48,370 nt of DNA from NCBI GenBank assembly GCA_900553365.1, contig USDL01000009.1, positions 1 to 48,370 of the forward strand. Direction: 5' to 3'. The position numbers and the translations under genes are program-made. The notes under the pieces are model-generated. The model did no database searches. It was not told the DNA's origin and worked only from the letters and a program-made list of their open reading frames with translations. This DNA is from an uncultured Clostridium sp. (GTDB lineage Bacteria; Bacillota; Clostridia; TANB77; CAG-508). The number at the start of each line of letters is the position of its first letter. Within the stretch, counting starts at the first letter, position 1. This document shows positions 38,489 to 46,951 of this stretch, in pieces.

Positions 38489-39624
38489 TTACTTTGCACC
38501 TCCCCTTTTATTTCTTCTGTTTTTGTTTCTTCTCTTTCTTTTTTACTAAATATCTTTTCTATGAATAGTTTTATTAAAAATGCAAATGCACTTAGGTAAA
38601 TTATTGCTGAAATAATTATATTTATTATTTCACTACTAAATTGGTATCTTTGGAGAGCTTCTCCACCAACTTGTATGTATGATATAAATAAACTGCTAAA
38701 TATTACTCCTAATGGGTTTGATGAGGCAAGTAATGCTACTGGTATTCCATTAAATCCCATTGACATTAAATTTTTTTCTATAACATATTCTGCTGTTCCA
38801 CTTAAGAAGTATATTCCTCCTGCAATTCCTGCTATTCCTCCTGCTATAATCATTGAAAGAACTATGTTTCTTTTTGCATTAATTCCTGCATAAGTACTTG
38901 CATTTTTGTTAAAGCCACACGCTTTTAGTTCATACCCAAATGTTGTTTTATTTAAAATTATATATGTAATAATTGCAATTCCTATTGCTATGAAAATGCT
39001 TATATTCATATATGAAGAACCACCTAAAAGTGTATCTAAACCAGCTTTTGGTATTGTTGTTTGAACTCCATAAAACTTTTCAACTAATGCAAGGTTTACT
39101 GTTCTATTTGTTATAGAACCTGCCCAATAATTTTGTAGCATTTGTGGTATATTGCTTACTAATAAATTTACTAGAAATAAGCCTATCCAGTTAAGCATTA
39201 TACAAGTAATTACTTCATTTACATTAAAGTGTGCTTTAAATAGTCCTGGCAGTATTCCCCATATAGCTCCTCCTATCATTGCAAATATAAGTGATACATA
39301 CCATGGAGTTCCAAGTACTATAGCTGCAAATAGTGCACAGAAAGCTCCTATTGTATATTGTCCTGGTGCACCAATATTAAATAATCCTGTTTTAAATGCA
39401 AATGCAACTGAAAGACCTGCAAGTATTAATGGTGTTGCTTGATAAAGTACTTTTGCAAATTTTTCGGGTGTAGAAACTCCTGTTCCTACTAGTGCTTCAA
39501 AGCCTACCATTGCTCTGTCACTATCAAATATGAACAATAGTATAAGTCCTAGTATTAGGCCTATTAGTATTGAAATAAGTGATGCTGATATACTAAATAT
39601 TGCTTTTTTATTTATTTTCTTCAT
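38485..39624 (-). CDS. nucleoside ABC transporter permease, first subunit
   Basis: 379 residues, membrane protein of the NupP/YufP type: long first helix (ASLISILIGLILGLILLFI), FKTGLFNIGAPGQYTIGAF, and ELKACGFNKNASTYAGINAKRNI. ATG 39624 is chosen over the upstream in-frame start at 39684: it has GGAGG about 9 nt before it and avoids a long overlap with the ATPase gene (remaining overlap 17 nt). Confidence 0.92.
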   Translation of the reverse strand: MKKINKKAIFSISASLISILIGLILGLILLFIFDSDRAMVGFEALVGTGVSTPEKFAKVLYQATPLILAGLSVAFAFKTGLFNIGAPGQYTIGAFCALFAAIVLGTPWYVSLIFAMIGGAIWGILPGLFKAHFNVNEVITCIMLNWIGLFLVNLLVSNIPQMLQNYWAGSITNRTVNLALVEKFYGVQTTIPKAGLDTLLGGSSYMNISIFIAIGIAIITYIILNKTTFGYELKACGFNKNASTYAGINAKRNIVLSMIIAGGIAGIAGGIYFLSGTAEYVIEKNLMSMGFNGIPVALLASSNPLGVIFSSLFISYIQVGGEALQRYQFSSEIINIIISAIIYLSAFAFLIKLFIEKIFSKKEREETKTEEIKGEVQSK

Positions 39625-41173
39625 TTTTACCAGCCTCCTTACCTTTATTTTTATTTGCTCCAGCCATGTATAGACCAAGTTCACTAAGCGTTGTTTTTTT
39701 AGGATTTAACTCGCCTACAATTTCGCCTTCATATATTACTAAAATTCTATCTGCTAAATTCATTACTTCGTCAAGTTCTAATGATATTAGTAATATGCCT
39801 TTTCCCTTATCTCTTTGTTCTACTAATTGTTTATGAATATACTCAATCGCCCCGACATCTAGTCCTCTTGTTGGCTGTACTGCAACAAGTAATTCTGGAT
39901 CCATATCAATTTCCCTTGCAACAATAGCTTTTTGTTGGTTTCCACCAGACATTCCTCTAACGATTGATACTGGACCTTCGCCTGAACGTATATCATATTT
40001 ATTTATTAATTTTATTGCATATTCTCTTACTGCTTTTTTCTTTATAAAGCCTGCCTTTTGAAACTTTGGTTCCCAATACCTTTGCAAAATCAAATTTTCT
40101 TCTAGAGAATAATCCAAGATTAATCCATGTTTATGTCTATCCTCGGGAATATGGCTCATTCCTAATTTTGACCTATTCCTAATATTTGCTTTTGTTATAT
40201 CATGCCCTAGAAATTCTATACTTCCTCCAGTTACCTTTTGAAGCCCTGTTATAGCTGATACTAGCTCAGTTTGACCATTTCCATCAATACCTGCTATACA
40301 TACTATTTCACCTTTTTTTACCTCAAAAGATACATTTTTTACAGCATTGTTTTTATGAATTTTTGAAGGTACTGTAAGATTTTTTACTTTGAAAATTACT
40401 TTACCTGGTATTACATCACCTTTATCAACTGTAAACTTTACATTTCTTCCTACCATCATTTTTGAAAGCTCTTCTTTAGTTGTGTCCTTAACTTCTACAG
40501 TTCCTATTCCCTTACCTTTTCTTAAAACTGTGCATCTATCTGCAACAGCCATAATTTCATTTAATTTATGTGTAATAAATATTATAGATTTACCTTCTTT
40601 GGTAAAATTTCTCATAATATGCATTAGTTCATCTATTTCCTGAGGTGTTAGTACTGCTGTTGGTTCATCAAATATTAAAATATCATTATCTCTATATAAC
40701 ATTTTTAGTATTTCAACTCTTTGTTGCATTCCAACACTTATATTTGATATTAAGGCATCTAGATCTACTTTTAATTTATATTTTTCACTTAATTCTATTA
40801 CTCTTTTTCTTGCTTCTTTTTTTTGCAAAAACCCAAATTTATTTGGTTCAACTCCTAATATAATGTTATCTAGCACTGTAAAACATTCTACAAGTTTAAA
40901 ATGTTGATGAACCATTCCAATATTTAGAGCATTAGCGTCATTTGGAGAATTTATTTTTATAATTTTACCATCTTTTTTTATTATTCCCTCATCTGGTTGA
41001 TATAACCCAAATAATACACTCATAAGTGTAGATTTACCAGCCCCGTTTTCTCCTAATAGAGCATGTATTTCACCTTTTCTTAATTGAAGCGTTACATTAT
41101 CATTTGCCTTAATTCCAGGAAAATTCTTTGTTATATTTAACATTTCAATTACATAGTTCTCTTTATTTCCCAT
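39608..41173 (-). CDS. nucleoside ABC transporter ATP-binding protein (tandem domains)
   Basis: 521 residues with two nucleotide-binding domains, as in sugar and nucleoside importers. Domain 1: Walker A GENGAGKST, signature SVGMQQR, Walker B DILIFDEPT. Domain 2: degenerate Walker A-like GIDGNGQTE, signature MSGGNQQK, Walker B LLVAVQPT. The C-terminus is Lys/Glu rich. Same operon as bmp and the permeases. Confidence 0.93.
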   Translation of the reverse strand: MGNKENYVIEMLNITKNFPGIKANDNVTLQLRKGEIHALLGENGAGKSTLMSVLFGLYQPDEGIIKKDGKIIKINSPNDANALNIGMVHQHFKLVECFTVLDNIILGVEPNKFGFLQKKEARKRVIELSEKYKLKVDLDALISNISVGMQQRVEILKMLYRDNDILIFDEPTAVLTPQEIDELMHIMRNFTKEGKSIIFITHKLNEIMAVADRCTVLRKGKGIGTVEVKDTTKEELSKMMVGRNVKFTVDKGDVIPGKVIFKVKNLTVPSKIHKNNAVKNVSFEVKKGEIVCIAGIDGNGQTELVSAITGLQKVTGGSIEFLGHDITKANIRNRSKLGMSHIPEDRHKHGLILDYSLEENLILQRYWEPKFQKAGFIKKKAVREYAIKLINKYDIRSGEGPVSIVRGMSGGNQQKAIVAREIDMDPELLVAVQPTRGLDVGAIEYIHKQLVEQRDKGKGILLISLELDEVMNLADRILVIYEGEIVGELNPKKTTLSELGLYMAGANKNKGKEAGKNEENK

Positions 41174-41194
41174 TTTTCCCTCTCTTAATAGTTA

Positions 41195-41225
41195 AGAGGC
41201 TAGGCATTGTTTATGCCCAGCCTCT
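41195..41225 (-). other. intercistronic hairpin between bmp and the ATPase gene
   Basis: A 13-bp stem with one mismatch (41195-41207 with 41213-41225), 5-nt loop, no T-run on the minus strand. It sits in the 69-nt gap after the binding-protein gene, where such hairpins often stabilise the binding-protein message or attenuate the downstream genes. Confidence 0.6.
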
Positions 41226-41242
41226 AGCTGTTTTTATTTAAT

Positions 41243-42373
41243 TTAGTTTTGATAATCTACTTTTATAGATGTTGTTGGTTTATTCTTTGTGTCATTACTT
41301 ACTTCTATTTTTCCTGATTTAACATTTTCAAAAAGTTTGTTGTATTCTTCTACTGTATAATTTGTTAATCTCCAAGAATCTTTTGCTGTTGGTAATCCAA
41401 CGCAATTATCCTTTGCACCTAGTTTAGATGTTTTTCCTGCTAAATCTTCAGTCCATTTTTTATCAGGTGTGCTATATAGCTCGCCTAATGCTAATATAAC
41501 TGAATTTTTTAGCTCTTTCATTGCAGATGTAATAATTACTTTTGATTCAGCTGATTGGTCAACATCAACACCAATTACTTTTCCGTTTGCTGCTTCTGCT
41601 GCACTAACTGCTGATAGGTAAATTTGTCCTCCACAAGCAAATACTACCTCTGTACCTTCGCTATACCATGCTTCCATTTTTGTTTTGATTTCATCAGATG
41701 CTGTAAATGCTCCTGAATACCAATATTTAATTGATACTTCATTTTCAACTCCAAGTTCTTTAGCTGCATCATTTGCACCTTGAACAAATCCAAATCCAAA
41801 ACGTATAACAGCGTCAACACTCATACCACCTAGGAAACCTAGTTTTCTGTATCCTTCTTTAACTGCTGCATATCCTGCTAAATATCCTGATTGTTCCTCT
41901 TGGAATAATATACAGTGAACATTTTTTTCTGTTTTGTATGTTGAATAATCTGCTGTATGAGGTTCACCATCAATTAATAAGAATTGAACATCTGGGTACT
42001 GTGTTTGTGCTTGGTATACAGCCTCCTCACATAACATTCCTGGGCAAACTACAACTTTTGCTCCTGTTTCAATAGCTGTTTTGATTGATTCAAGACGAGC
42101 AGCTGTTGAATCTTCAGATGGTTTGTAGTAGTTGTAAGATATGTTGTGTTCTTTTGCATAAGCCTCTACTCCTTCCCAAGTTCCTTGGTTGAAAGATTTG
42201 TCATCAATATTTCCTACGTCTGTTACAAGTGCGATTTCATATTTGTCGTTTTTTCCAGTTCCCTGTTTACCTTCATCCTTTTTACCACAACCTGCAAAAA
42301 CTAGGCATGACATTACAAGTACGATTACTAATGCTACAATAGTAAGTTTCTTCATATCAAAAGCTCCTTTCAA
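41243..42373 (-). CDS. BMP family nucleoside-binding lipoprotein
   Basis: 376 residues. A lipoprotein signal with lipobox VFAG-C (CLVFAGCGKKD), then a Gly/Lys linker and a periplasmic-binding fold of the BMP/PnrA family (YEIALVTDVGNIDDKSFNQGTWEGV, KLGFLGGMSVDAVIRFGFGFVQGA, VIGVDVDQS). Captures purine or other nucleosides for the ABC importer. The true start may be ATG 42355 (MKKLTIVAL), which has GAAAGGAG upstream. First gene of its operon. Confidence 0.93.
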   Translation of the reverse strand: MKGAFDMKKLTIVALVIVLVMSCLVFAGCGKKDEGKQGTGKNDKYEIALVTDVGNIDDKSFNQGTWEGVEAYAKEHNISYNYYKPSEDSTAARLESIKTAIETGAKVVVCPGMLCEEAVYQAQTQYPDVQFLLIDGEPHTADYSTYKTEKNVHCILFQEEQSGYLAGYAAVKEGYRKLGFLGGMSVDAVIRFGFGFVQGANDAAKELGVENEVSIKYWYSGAFTASDEIKTKMEAWYSEGTEVVFACGGQIYLSAVSAAEAANGKVIGVDVDQSAESKVIITSAMKELKNSVILALGELYSTPDKKWTEDLAGKTSKLGAKDNCVGLPTAKDSWRLTNYTVEEYNKLFENVKSGKIEVSNDTKNKPTTSIKVDYQN

Positions 42374-42404
42374 AAAAATATTTTGTCTTTTTTAGACTGA
42401 CTAG

Positions 42405-42433
42405 ATTATATCAGTACAAGCTAATAAAAACAA
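42405..42433 (-). promoter_or_regulatory. promoter of the nucleoside transporter operon
   Basis: On the minus strand TTGTTT (42433-42428), 17-nt spacer, extended -10 TGATATAAT ending at 42405. No purine riboswitch core is recognisable between it and the start codon. Confidence 0.6.
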
Positions 42434-42586
42434 CCCTTTTTTTAAAATTTTTTTAAGATTTTTTTCAGTAATATATTGTATAATCCACATAATACTAAAA
42501 CACTAAATTTAATCCTATATATCTCCCCTGTGCCCAACTTCTAATACTAAAAAAATACTCCCACATCTTGTATTTTGCATCTTAAT

Positions 42587-42625
42587 AATTAATCGTTTAA
42601 AGCCAATGGCTTTAAACGATTAATT
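42587..42625 (-). terminator. 18-bp perfect hairpin at the end of the udg gene
   Basis: 42587-42604 pairs perfectly with 42608-42625 around a 3-nt loop AAT and contains the stop codon of the glycosylase gene. It lacks a strong T-run on either strand, yet is the strongest stem in the AT-rich part. Confidence 0.55.
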
Positions 42626-43169
42626 AAAATATTTTGTTACTAATTTTAAATCTCTCCAAAAATCTATTTTTTTACTTTCATCTCTCAAAAGTGCTGCGGG
42701 GTGAAATGTTGGCAAATATTTTATTCCATCCTTTTCAAACCATTTTCCTCTGCTTGCAGTTATTCCATACTCTTCTCCTAAAATATTTTTTAATGCAACA
42801 CTCCCGAAGAAGCACTATTACTTTTGGTTTTACTAAGTTAATCTGCGACTCTATGTATTCATTACATGCGTCTGCTTCATCCTTTTCCGGATTTCTGTTT
42901 TGTGGAGGTCTACACTTTACAATATTTGCTATATATACATCTTCTCTGTTTATTTCAACTCCAGCAAATGCCTTATTCATAAGCTGTCCTGCTTTCCCAA
43001 CAAATGGTATTCCTTGTGTATCTTCATCTGCTCCCGGTCCTTCTCCGATAAACATTATATCAGCATTTTTATTTCCTACACCAATTACTACTGTTTTTCT
43101 TCCATTACACAATTTACATTTTTTACAACTATTACATGCTTCTTCTAATTCTTCCCAATCCTTGTACAT
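42620..43169 (-). CDS. uracil-DNA glycosylase family 4 (Fe-S type), joined across a +1 frameshift at CGG
   Basis: Removes uracil from DNA; 182 residues when joined. N-terminal Cys pair of the iron-sulfur cluster (CNSCKKCKLC), catalytic motif FIGEGPGADEDTQGIPFVGKAG, then YIANIVKCRPPQNRNP. The zero frame reaches CGG at codon 122 (complement of 42804-42806). Skipping C gives GSVALKNILGEEYGITASRGKW and the second catalytic motif TFHPAALL, then the stop at 42620. Without the shift the C-terminal catalytic loop is lost. Start ATG 43169 has TTGGAGG and overlaps the coaE 3' end by 25 nt. Confidence 0.9.
42804..42806 (-). other. CGG +1 frameshift site in the uracil-DNA glycosylase gene
   Basis: Zero-frame codon 122 is CGG, context CTT CTT CGG GAG. 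Reading CTT-(C)-GGG AGT GTT GCA restores the conserved LLGSVA segment. Confidence 0.7.
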
Positions 43170-43726
43170 ATTTCCTCCAAATTTATTTCATCTTTTTTTC
43201 CATTATTTGTAACTATATAATCTGCTTTTTTCTGGTAATATGAATCTTCCTTTTGAATTGCTAATCTTGAAATTGCAATTTTTTGCTCTATATTATCTCT
43301 TGTGCAAATTCTATTTATTTTCAAGCTTTTTTCAGCTAGTACTGCAACTGTAATATCACATATTTCATCAAGTTTACTCTCAAATAATAATGGTGCATCA
43401 ATTATTATATTGATATTTTTTTCTTTTTTAACCCTTTTTTTTATTTCATCAACTACATATTTATATGTAAGATTATTTAATTTTTCTCTTTCGCTTTCAT
43501 TATTATATATAATTTCTGCTATTTTATTTCTATTTAATTTATTGTTTTTTTCTAATACTTTGTTTCCAAATAATTCCAATATTTTGTTATAATATTCCTG
43601 TCCTGGGGTATATAATTCTTTTACAACCTTATCTGCATCTATTATTTTTGCATTAATTTTATTTGATAGAATTTTAGATATCTCACTTTTCCCTGAACCC
43701 GAATTTCCTGTAACACCTATTACCAT
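43145..43726 (-). CDS. coaE: dephospho-CoA kinase
   Basis: 193 residues; P-loop GVTGNSGSGKSEI at the N-terminus, DADKVVKELY, and IDAPLLFES, typical of CoaE. Last step of CoA synthesis. Follows coaD (18-nt gap) and overlaps the glycosylase gene. Confidence 0.95.
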   Translation of the reverse strand: MVIGVTGNSGSGKSEISKILSNKINAKIIDADKVVKELYTPGQEYYNKILELFGNKVLEKNNKLNRNKIAEIIYNNESEREKLNNLTYKYVVDEIKKRVKKEKNINIIIDAPLLFESKLDEICDITVAVLAEKSLKINRICTRDNIEQKIAISRLAIQKEDSYYQKKADYIVTNNGKKDEINLEEICTRIGKN

Positions 43727-43744
43727 TTTACCACTTCCAATTTT

Positions 43745-44215
43745 CTATTTTTTTAATATTTGATAAACTGCTTTTGGTACAAATTCTGTTATATCTACAT
43801 TATTTTCCCATAATTCCATAACTAAACTTGATGATAAATATCCCAAATCTCCAGCTCTAAAATAGCATGTGTCTAATCCTGAAATTTTTTCATTTGTTTC
43901 TGCTATATTTTCTTCATATTGGTAATCTGTTCCATTTCTTAGGCCTCTTATTAAAATATTCGCACCATATTTTTTCGCTTCATCTGCTGTAAGCCCTTTA
44001 TATAATGTTACTTCAACATTTTTTAGTCCTAATTCGCTTATTGTTTGTTTTATAGCGTTTTTCATTTTTTCTTTATCTATTCTTACATCTTTTTCACTGT
44101 TATAAGCTATTCCAATTATTACCTTATCAAAACAATTAGCAGCTTTTGTAACTATTTGTAGATGTCCTTTTGTAAATGGATCAAAGGACCCTGCATAAAA
44201 ACCTATTGTATTCAT
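43745..44215 (-). CDS. coaD: phosphopantetheine adenylyltransferase
   Basis: 156 residues with the nucleotidyl-transferase motif GSFDPFTKGH at the N-terminus and the motif ILIRGLRNGTDYQYE. Penultimate step of CoA synthesis; directly upstream of coaE. Starts one base after the addB stop codon. Confidence 0.95.
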   Translation of the reverse strand: MNTIGFYAGSFDPFTKGHLQIVTKAANCFDKVIIGIAYNSEKDVRIDKEKMKNAIKQTISELGLKNVEVTLYKGLTADEAKKYGANILIRGLRNGTDYQYEENIAETNEKISGLDTCYFRAGDLGYLSSSLVMELWENNVDITEFVPKAVYQILKK

Positions 44216-44216
44216 T

Positions 44217-46622
44217 TTATTCTTCTCCTTTTAATTCTTCTAAAATTATTTTTTTATCTCTTTTTTGTAAATATTCGTAATTATTTTCTTTTGGATTGAA
44301 AGCACAAATTGTCTTGTATTCACAATATTCACAACTTACTTTTCCATTTGCTTTATTGTATAATGGCTTTATATCAATTTTTCCACTTAATATTTCATTT
44401 GATATTTGCTTTATTATTTTTCTTATTGTTTTTTGAAGATTAGAAAATTGTTCTTTTGTAATTGTATTAGATTTTCCCTGGCTTATTTCTCCCTGTTTAT
44501 CTAGATATACTGGTATTATATTAGAGTATCCAGTCTCTAATGTTTTGTCCATCATTTTTACAACTTTAACATCTGCTAAAATTAAGCCATTCATTTTGAA
44601 TTCTTTTTTAATTCTTTCTTCTATTTCTTCATCAGTTAAATTTTGGCTTCCTTCTATTATTTTATCCATTAATCCAAAATAGAATATTCCAGCTGGTTGT
44701 TTATGTGTTTTTTCTGCTATTGAATCAATATATGTTATTAATTGAATTTGAGTTCCTGCTATCATCTCATTTAAGTTTACATTTTTATTTGATGATTTAT
44801 AGTCTATAATTCTTATATATTCTCCCTCATCATTTGCTCCAATATCTAGCCTATCTATTTTTCCATATAATTCAACATTACCGTCTTTTTTATTAAATTC
44901 TAATTCATGCCCAGCAACTTTGAAATCACTATTTTTTAATTGATATACAATATATTTAATAGAATCTTTTACTGTCTTTTTTAGTCTATTTGTTAAAATA
45001 ATAAATTTAGGTGAATTTGTAAATATATAATTTTTTTCTAATTTTAATTTTTCATTTATTATTTCTTCAACTATTTTTTCTATTTCTTCATCTTCTATTT
45101 CTAGGTTTTCTATTCTATCAAAGAAAGCATCTATAATATCATGCATAAATGAACCAGTATCAATGGCACTAATTTCATATTGTTTATCTTCTTTTAATTT
45201 TAATCCATAAGTTAAATGAAACGAAAAAGGACATTTTCTATATTGCTCTAATTTTGAAATACTTGCTTTTAGCGTATTTCCATATAATTTTTCTATATTT
45301 TCTTTTTTTATATTTTCTGCTTTATTAGAATATTCTAGCCCTTTTAAATCCTCTTTTAATTTATTTTTCCAATATTCATTTTGGCTATACCAGTTGTATA
45401 CATCTATCCATAAATCGTCTATTTTTTCACCATTTTTTATTTTTCTTATATTTTTTAATAATTCTTCATAAGTTGATTTTTGGTTTGTAATGTTTGATTT
45501 TTTTGTTATTATATCACTTTCCTCTTGTAATTGTGGGAATATTTTTTTTATTTTTGTTATTATAACAGATGGTCTTAGCGTTCCACCATCTTTGTTTGAT
45601 GAGGTATATGATAAATATAGTTTTTCTTCTGCCAAAGATAATACCTTATATGTATTAAATTGTTCTTCATATAAATTATCAAGAGTTCCTTTTGCAATTT
45701 CCAAATCTTTTGTTTTTAAAATTTCTCTATCATTATCATTTAAAAAACCTTCATTTTTATTTATGCTTGGAAATATTCCATCGTTTATTCCTGTAATAAA
45801 TGCCACTTTTATTTTATGGCTTTTTGTTCTGTCAATATCTCCTAAAATTACTTGGTCTAAATTTTGTGGAATTTTTCCAATTTCTTTATTTCTTAATCCA
45901 ATTTTTAATATTTCTTTATATTTATCTATGCTTATTTTTTCATCTTTAAATATATCAACAATTTCATCTAAAACATCTATTAATGTATCTAAGCTTGCCT
46001 TATATTCTTCTGCTATTTCATTTTCTCCAATTTTTTCTAATTTTTTTATTTTTTCATTTAATTTATTTTGAATATTATTTTTTAATAAATATTTATATAA
46101 TTTTTCGGATATTTTTCTTGCATTTTTTTCTTGGTCTAATTCTTTTTTTAATTCTAATAATGGAATAATTATTTTTTCCTGTAAGTCTTGATTTTCCTTC
46201 CATTTAGCCTTATACCATTTATTCCTATTAATTCCTAATTTTTGGCAATATTTTTCTAATATATATATTTCATCATTTTTTAAGTCTAAAAAGCCAGATT
46301 TTATATAATTAAAAACTGCTTCTTTACTCCAATTTGTTGAAAATATTTCTAATATTGATAATACATATTTTATAACAATATTTTCAGTAATTTCAACTTT
46401 TTCATCAATAAATATTGGTATTGAATATTGCGAAAAAATTGCTTTTGCAATATTATTTATTGAGTCAATATTTTTCGTGATTATTGCTATATCATTATAT
46501 TTATAATTTTCTTCTCTAACTAACCTTGTAATTTCTTGTGCAATATTTTCTATTTCACTATATGGATTATTTGCAATAAATAATTTAATATTTTTATTTT
46601 TTTCTAAATGTATTCGCTTACT
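44217..46622 (-). CDS. addB: AddB subunit of ATP-dependent helicase-nuclease, N-terminus missing
   Basis: The reading frame is open from the stop at 44217 to 46622, about 801 residues, and contains no plausible start. It matches the middle and C-terminal parts of AddB: EIENIAQEITRLVREENYKYNDIAIITKN, IPIFIDEKVEI, LDQVILGDIDRTKSHKIKVAFITGINDGIFP, and the C-terminal RecB-like nuclease motif IRIIDYKSSNKNV. The Fe-S cysteines are C in YRKCPFSFHLTYGL and the cluster CEYCEYKTIC. About 300 N-terminal residues (P-loop region) are lacking. The frame meets TAG at 46623-46625, exactly where DNA of another composition begins. So this is a gene broken by a junction rather than an ordinary partial gene. Confidence 0.85.
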   Translation of the reverse strand, partial: SKRIHLEKNKNIKLFIANNPYSEIENIAQEITRLVREENYKYNDIAIITKNIDSINNIAKAIFSQYSIPIFIDEKVEITENIVIKYVLSILEIFSTNWSKEAVFNYIKSGFLDLKNDEIYILEKYCQKLGINRNKWYKAKWKENQDLQEKIIIPLLELKKELDQEKNARKISEKLYKYLLKNNIQNKLNEKIKKLEKIGENEIAEEYKASLDTLIDVLDEIVDIFKDEKISIDKYKEILKIGLRNKEIGKIPQNLDQVILGDIDRTKSHKIKVAFITGINDGIFPSINKNEGFLNDNDREILKTKDLEIAKGTLDNLYEEQFNTYKVLSLAEEKLYLSYTSSNKDGGTLRPSVIITKIKKIFPQLQEESDIITKKSNITNQKSTYEELLKNIRKIKNGEKIDDLWIDVYNWYSQNEYWKNKLKEDLKGLEYSNKAENIKKENIEKLYGNTLKASISKLEQYRKCPFSFHLTYGLKLKEDKQYEISAIDTGSFMHDIIDAFFDRIENLEIEDEEIEKIVEEIINEKLKLEKNYIFTNSPKFIILTNRLKKTVKDSIKYIVYQLKNSDFKVAGHELEFNKKDGNVELYGKIDRLDIGANDEGEYIRIIDYKSSNKNVNLNEMIAGTQIQLITYIDSIAEKTHKQPAGIFYFGLMDKIIEGSQNLTDEEIEERIKKEFKMNGLILADVKVVKMMDKTLETGYSNIIPVYLDKQGEISQGKSNTITKEQFSNLQKTIRKIIKQISNEILSGKIDIKPLYNKANGKVSCEYCEYKTICAFNPKENNYEYLQKRDKKIILEELKGEE

Positions 46623-46634
46623 CTATAAAAATCA
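46615..46634. other. composition junction: broken addB meets aro T-box region
   Basis: To the left: addB cut internally, CAA-type Gln use, Clostridial genes. To the right: complete promoter, T-box, aroF and aroB with CAG for every Gln in aroF and more C/G-ending codons. No repeat, integrase or transposon end is visible at the join. Confidence 0.6.
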
Positions 46635-46663
46635 TTGACATTTGGTTTTAAGGCTCTTATATT
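46635..46663 (+). promoter_or_regulatory. promoter of the aro T-box operon
   Basis: Consensus -35 TTGACA (46635-46640), 17-nt spacer, -10 TATATT (46658-46663). Confidence 0.7.
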
Positions 46664-46679
46664 AGATTCATATACAAAA

Positions 46680-46929
46680 AAGACAACGAATTGAAAAGAA
46701 CATTCAGTTTTTGGATTTACAGAGAGTTCCTAGTGCTGAGAGGGAATGATTCATGTGGATGAAATACATCAAGGAGTCGGGATATTGAAATGAAGTAGGT
46801 ATCCACGGGTACGACCGTTATATCGTCAGAGTATGATAGTACTCACAGAGGTCTATATAGTGATATATGGATAAAATAAGGTGGTAACGCGAAGTCCCTC
46901 TCGTCCTTATAATCGAGAGGGACTTTTTA
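46680..46929 (+). promoter_or_regulatory. T-box riboswitch with antiterminator/terminator, upstream of aroF
   Basis: Stem I region contains the conserved AGAGAG (46722-46727) and a following GTGCTGAGAGGG apical-type segment. The T-box itself is AAGGTGGTAACGCG (46878-46891). The competing terminator is an 11-bp stem AGTCCCTCTCG/CGAGAGGGACT (46893-46903 with 46914-46924) followed by TTTTAT. Uncharged tRNA would stabilise the antiterminator. A possible specifier is TAC at 46766-46768 (Tyr), but TGG and TTC also occur nearby, so the amino acid is not certain. Aromatic amino-acid control fits the genes. Confidence 0.9.
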
Positions 46930-46951
46930 TATATCCAAAGGAGAAAAGATT

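Noticed and set aside
42374..42600. Purine riboswitch upstream of the nucleoside-binding protein
   Set aside because: The conserved loop and junction sequences of purine riboswitches are not present; only a promoter and AT-rich leader are seen.
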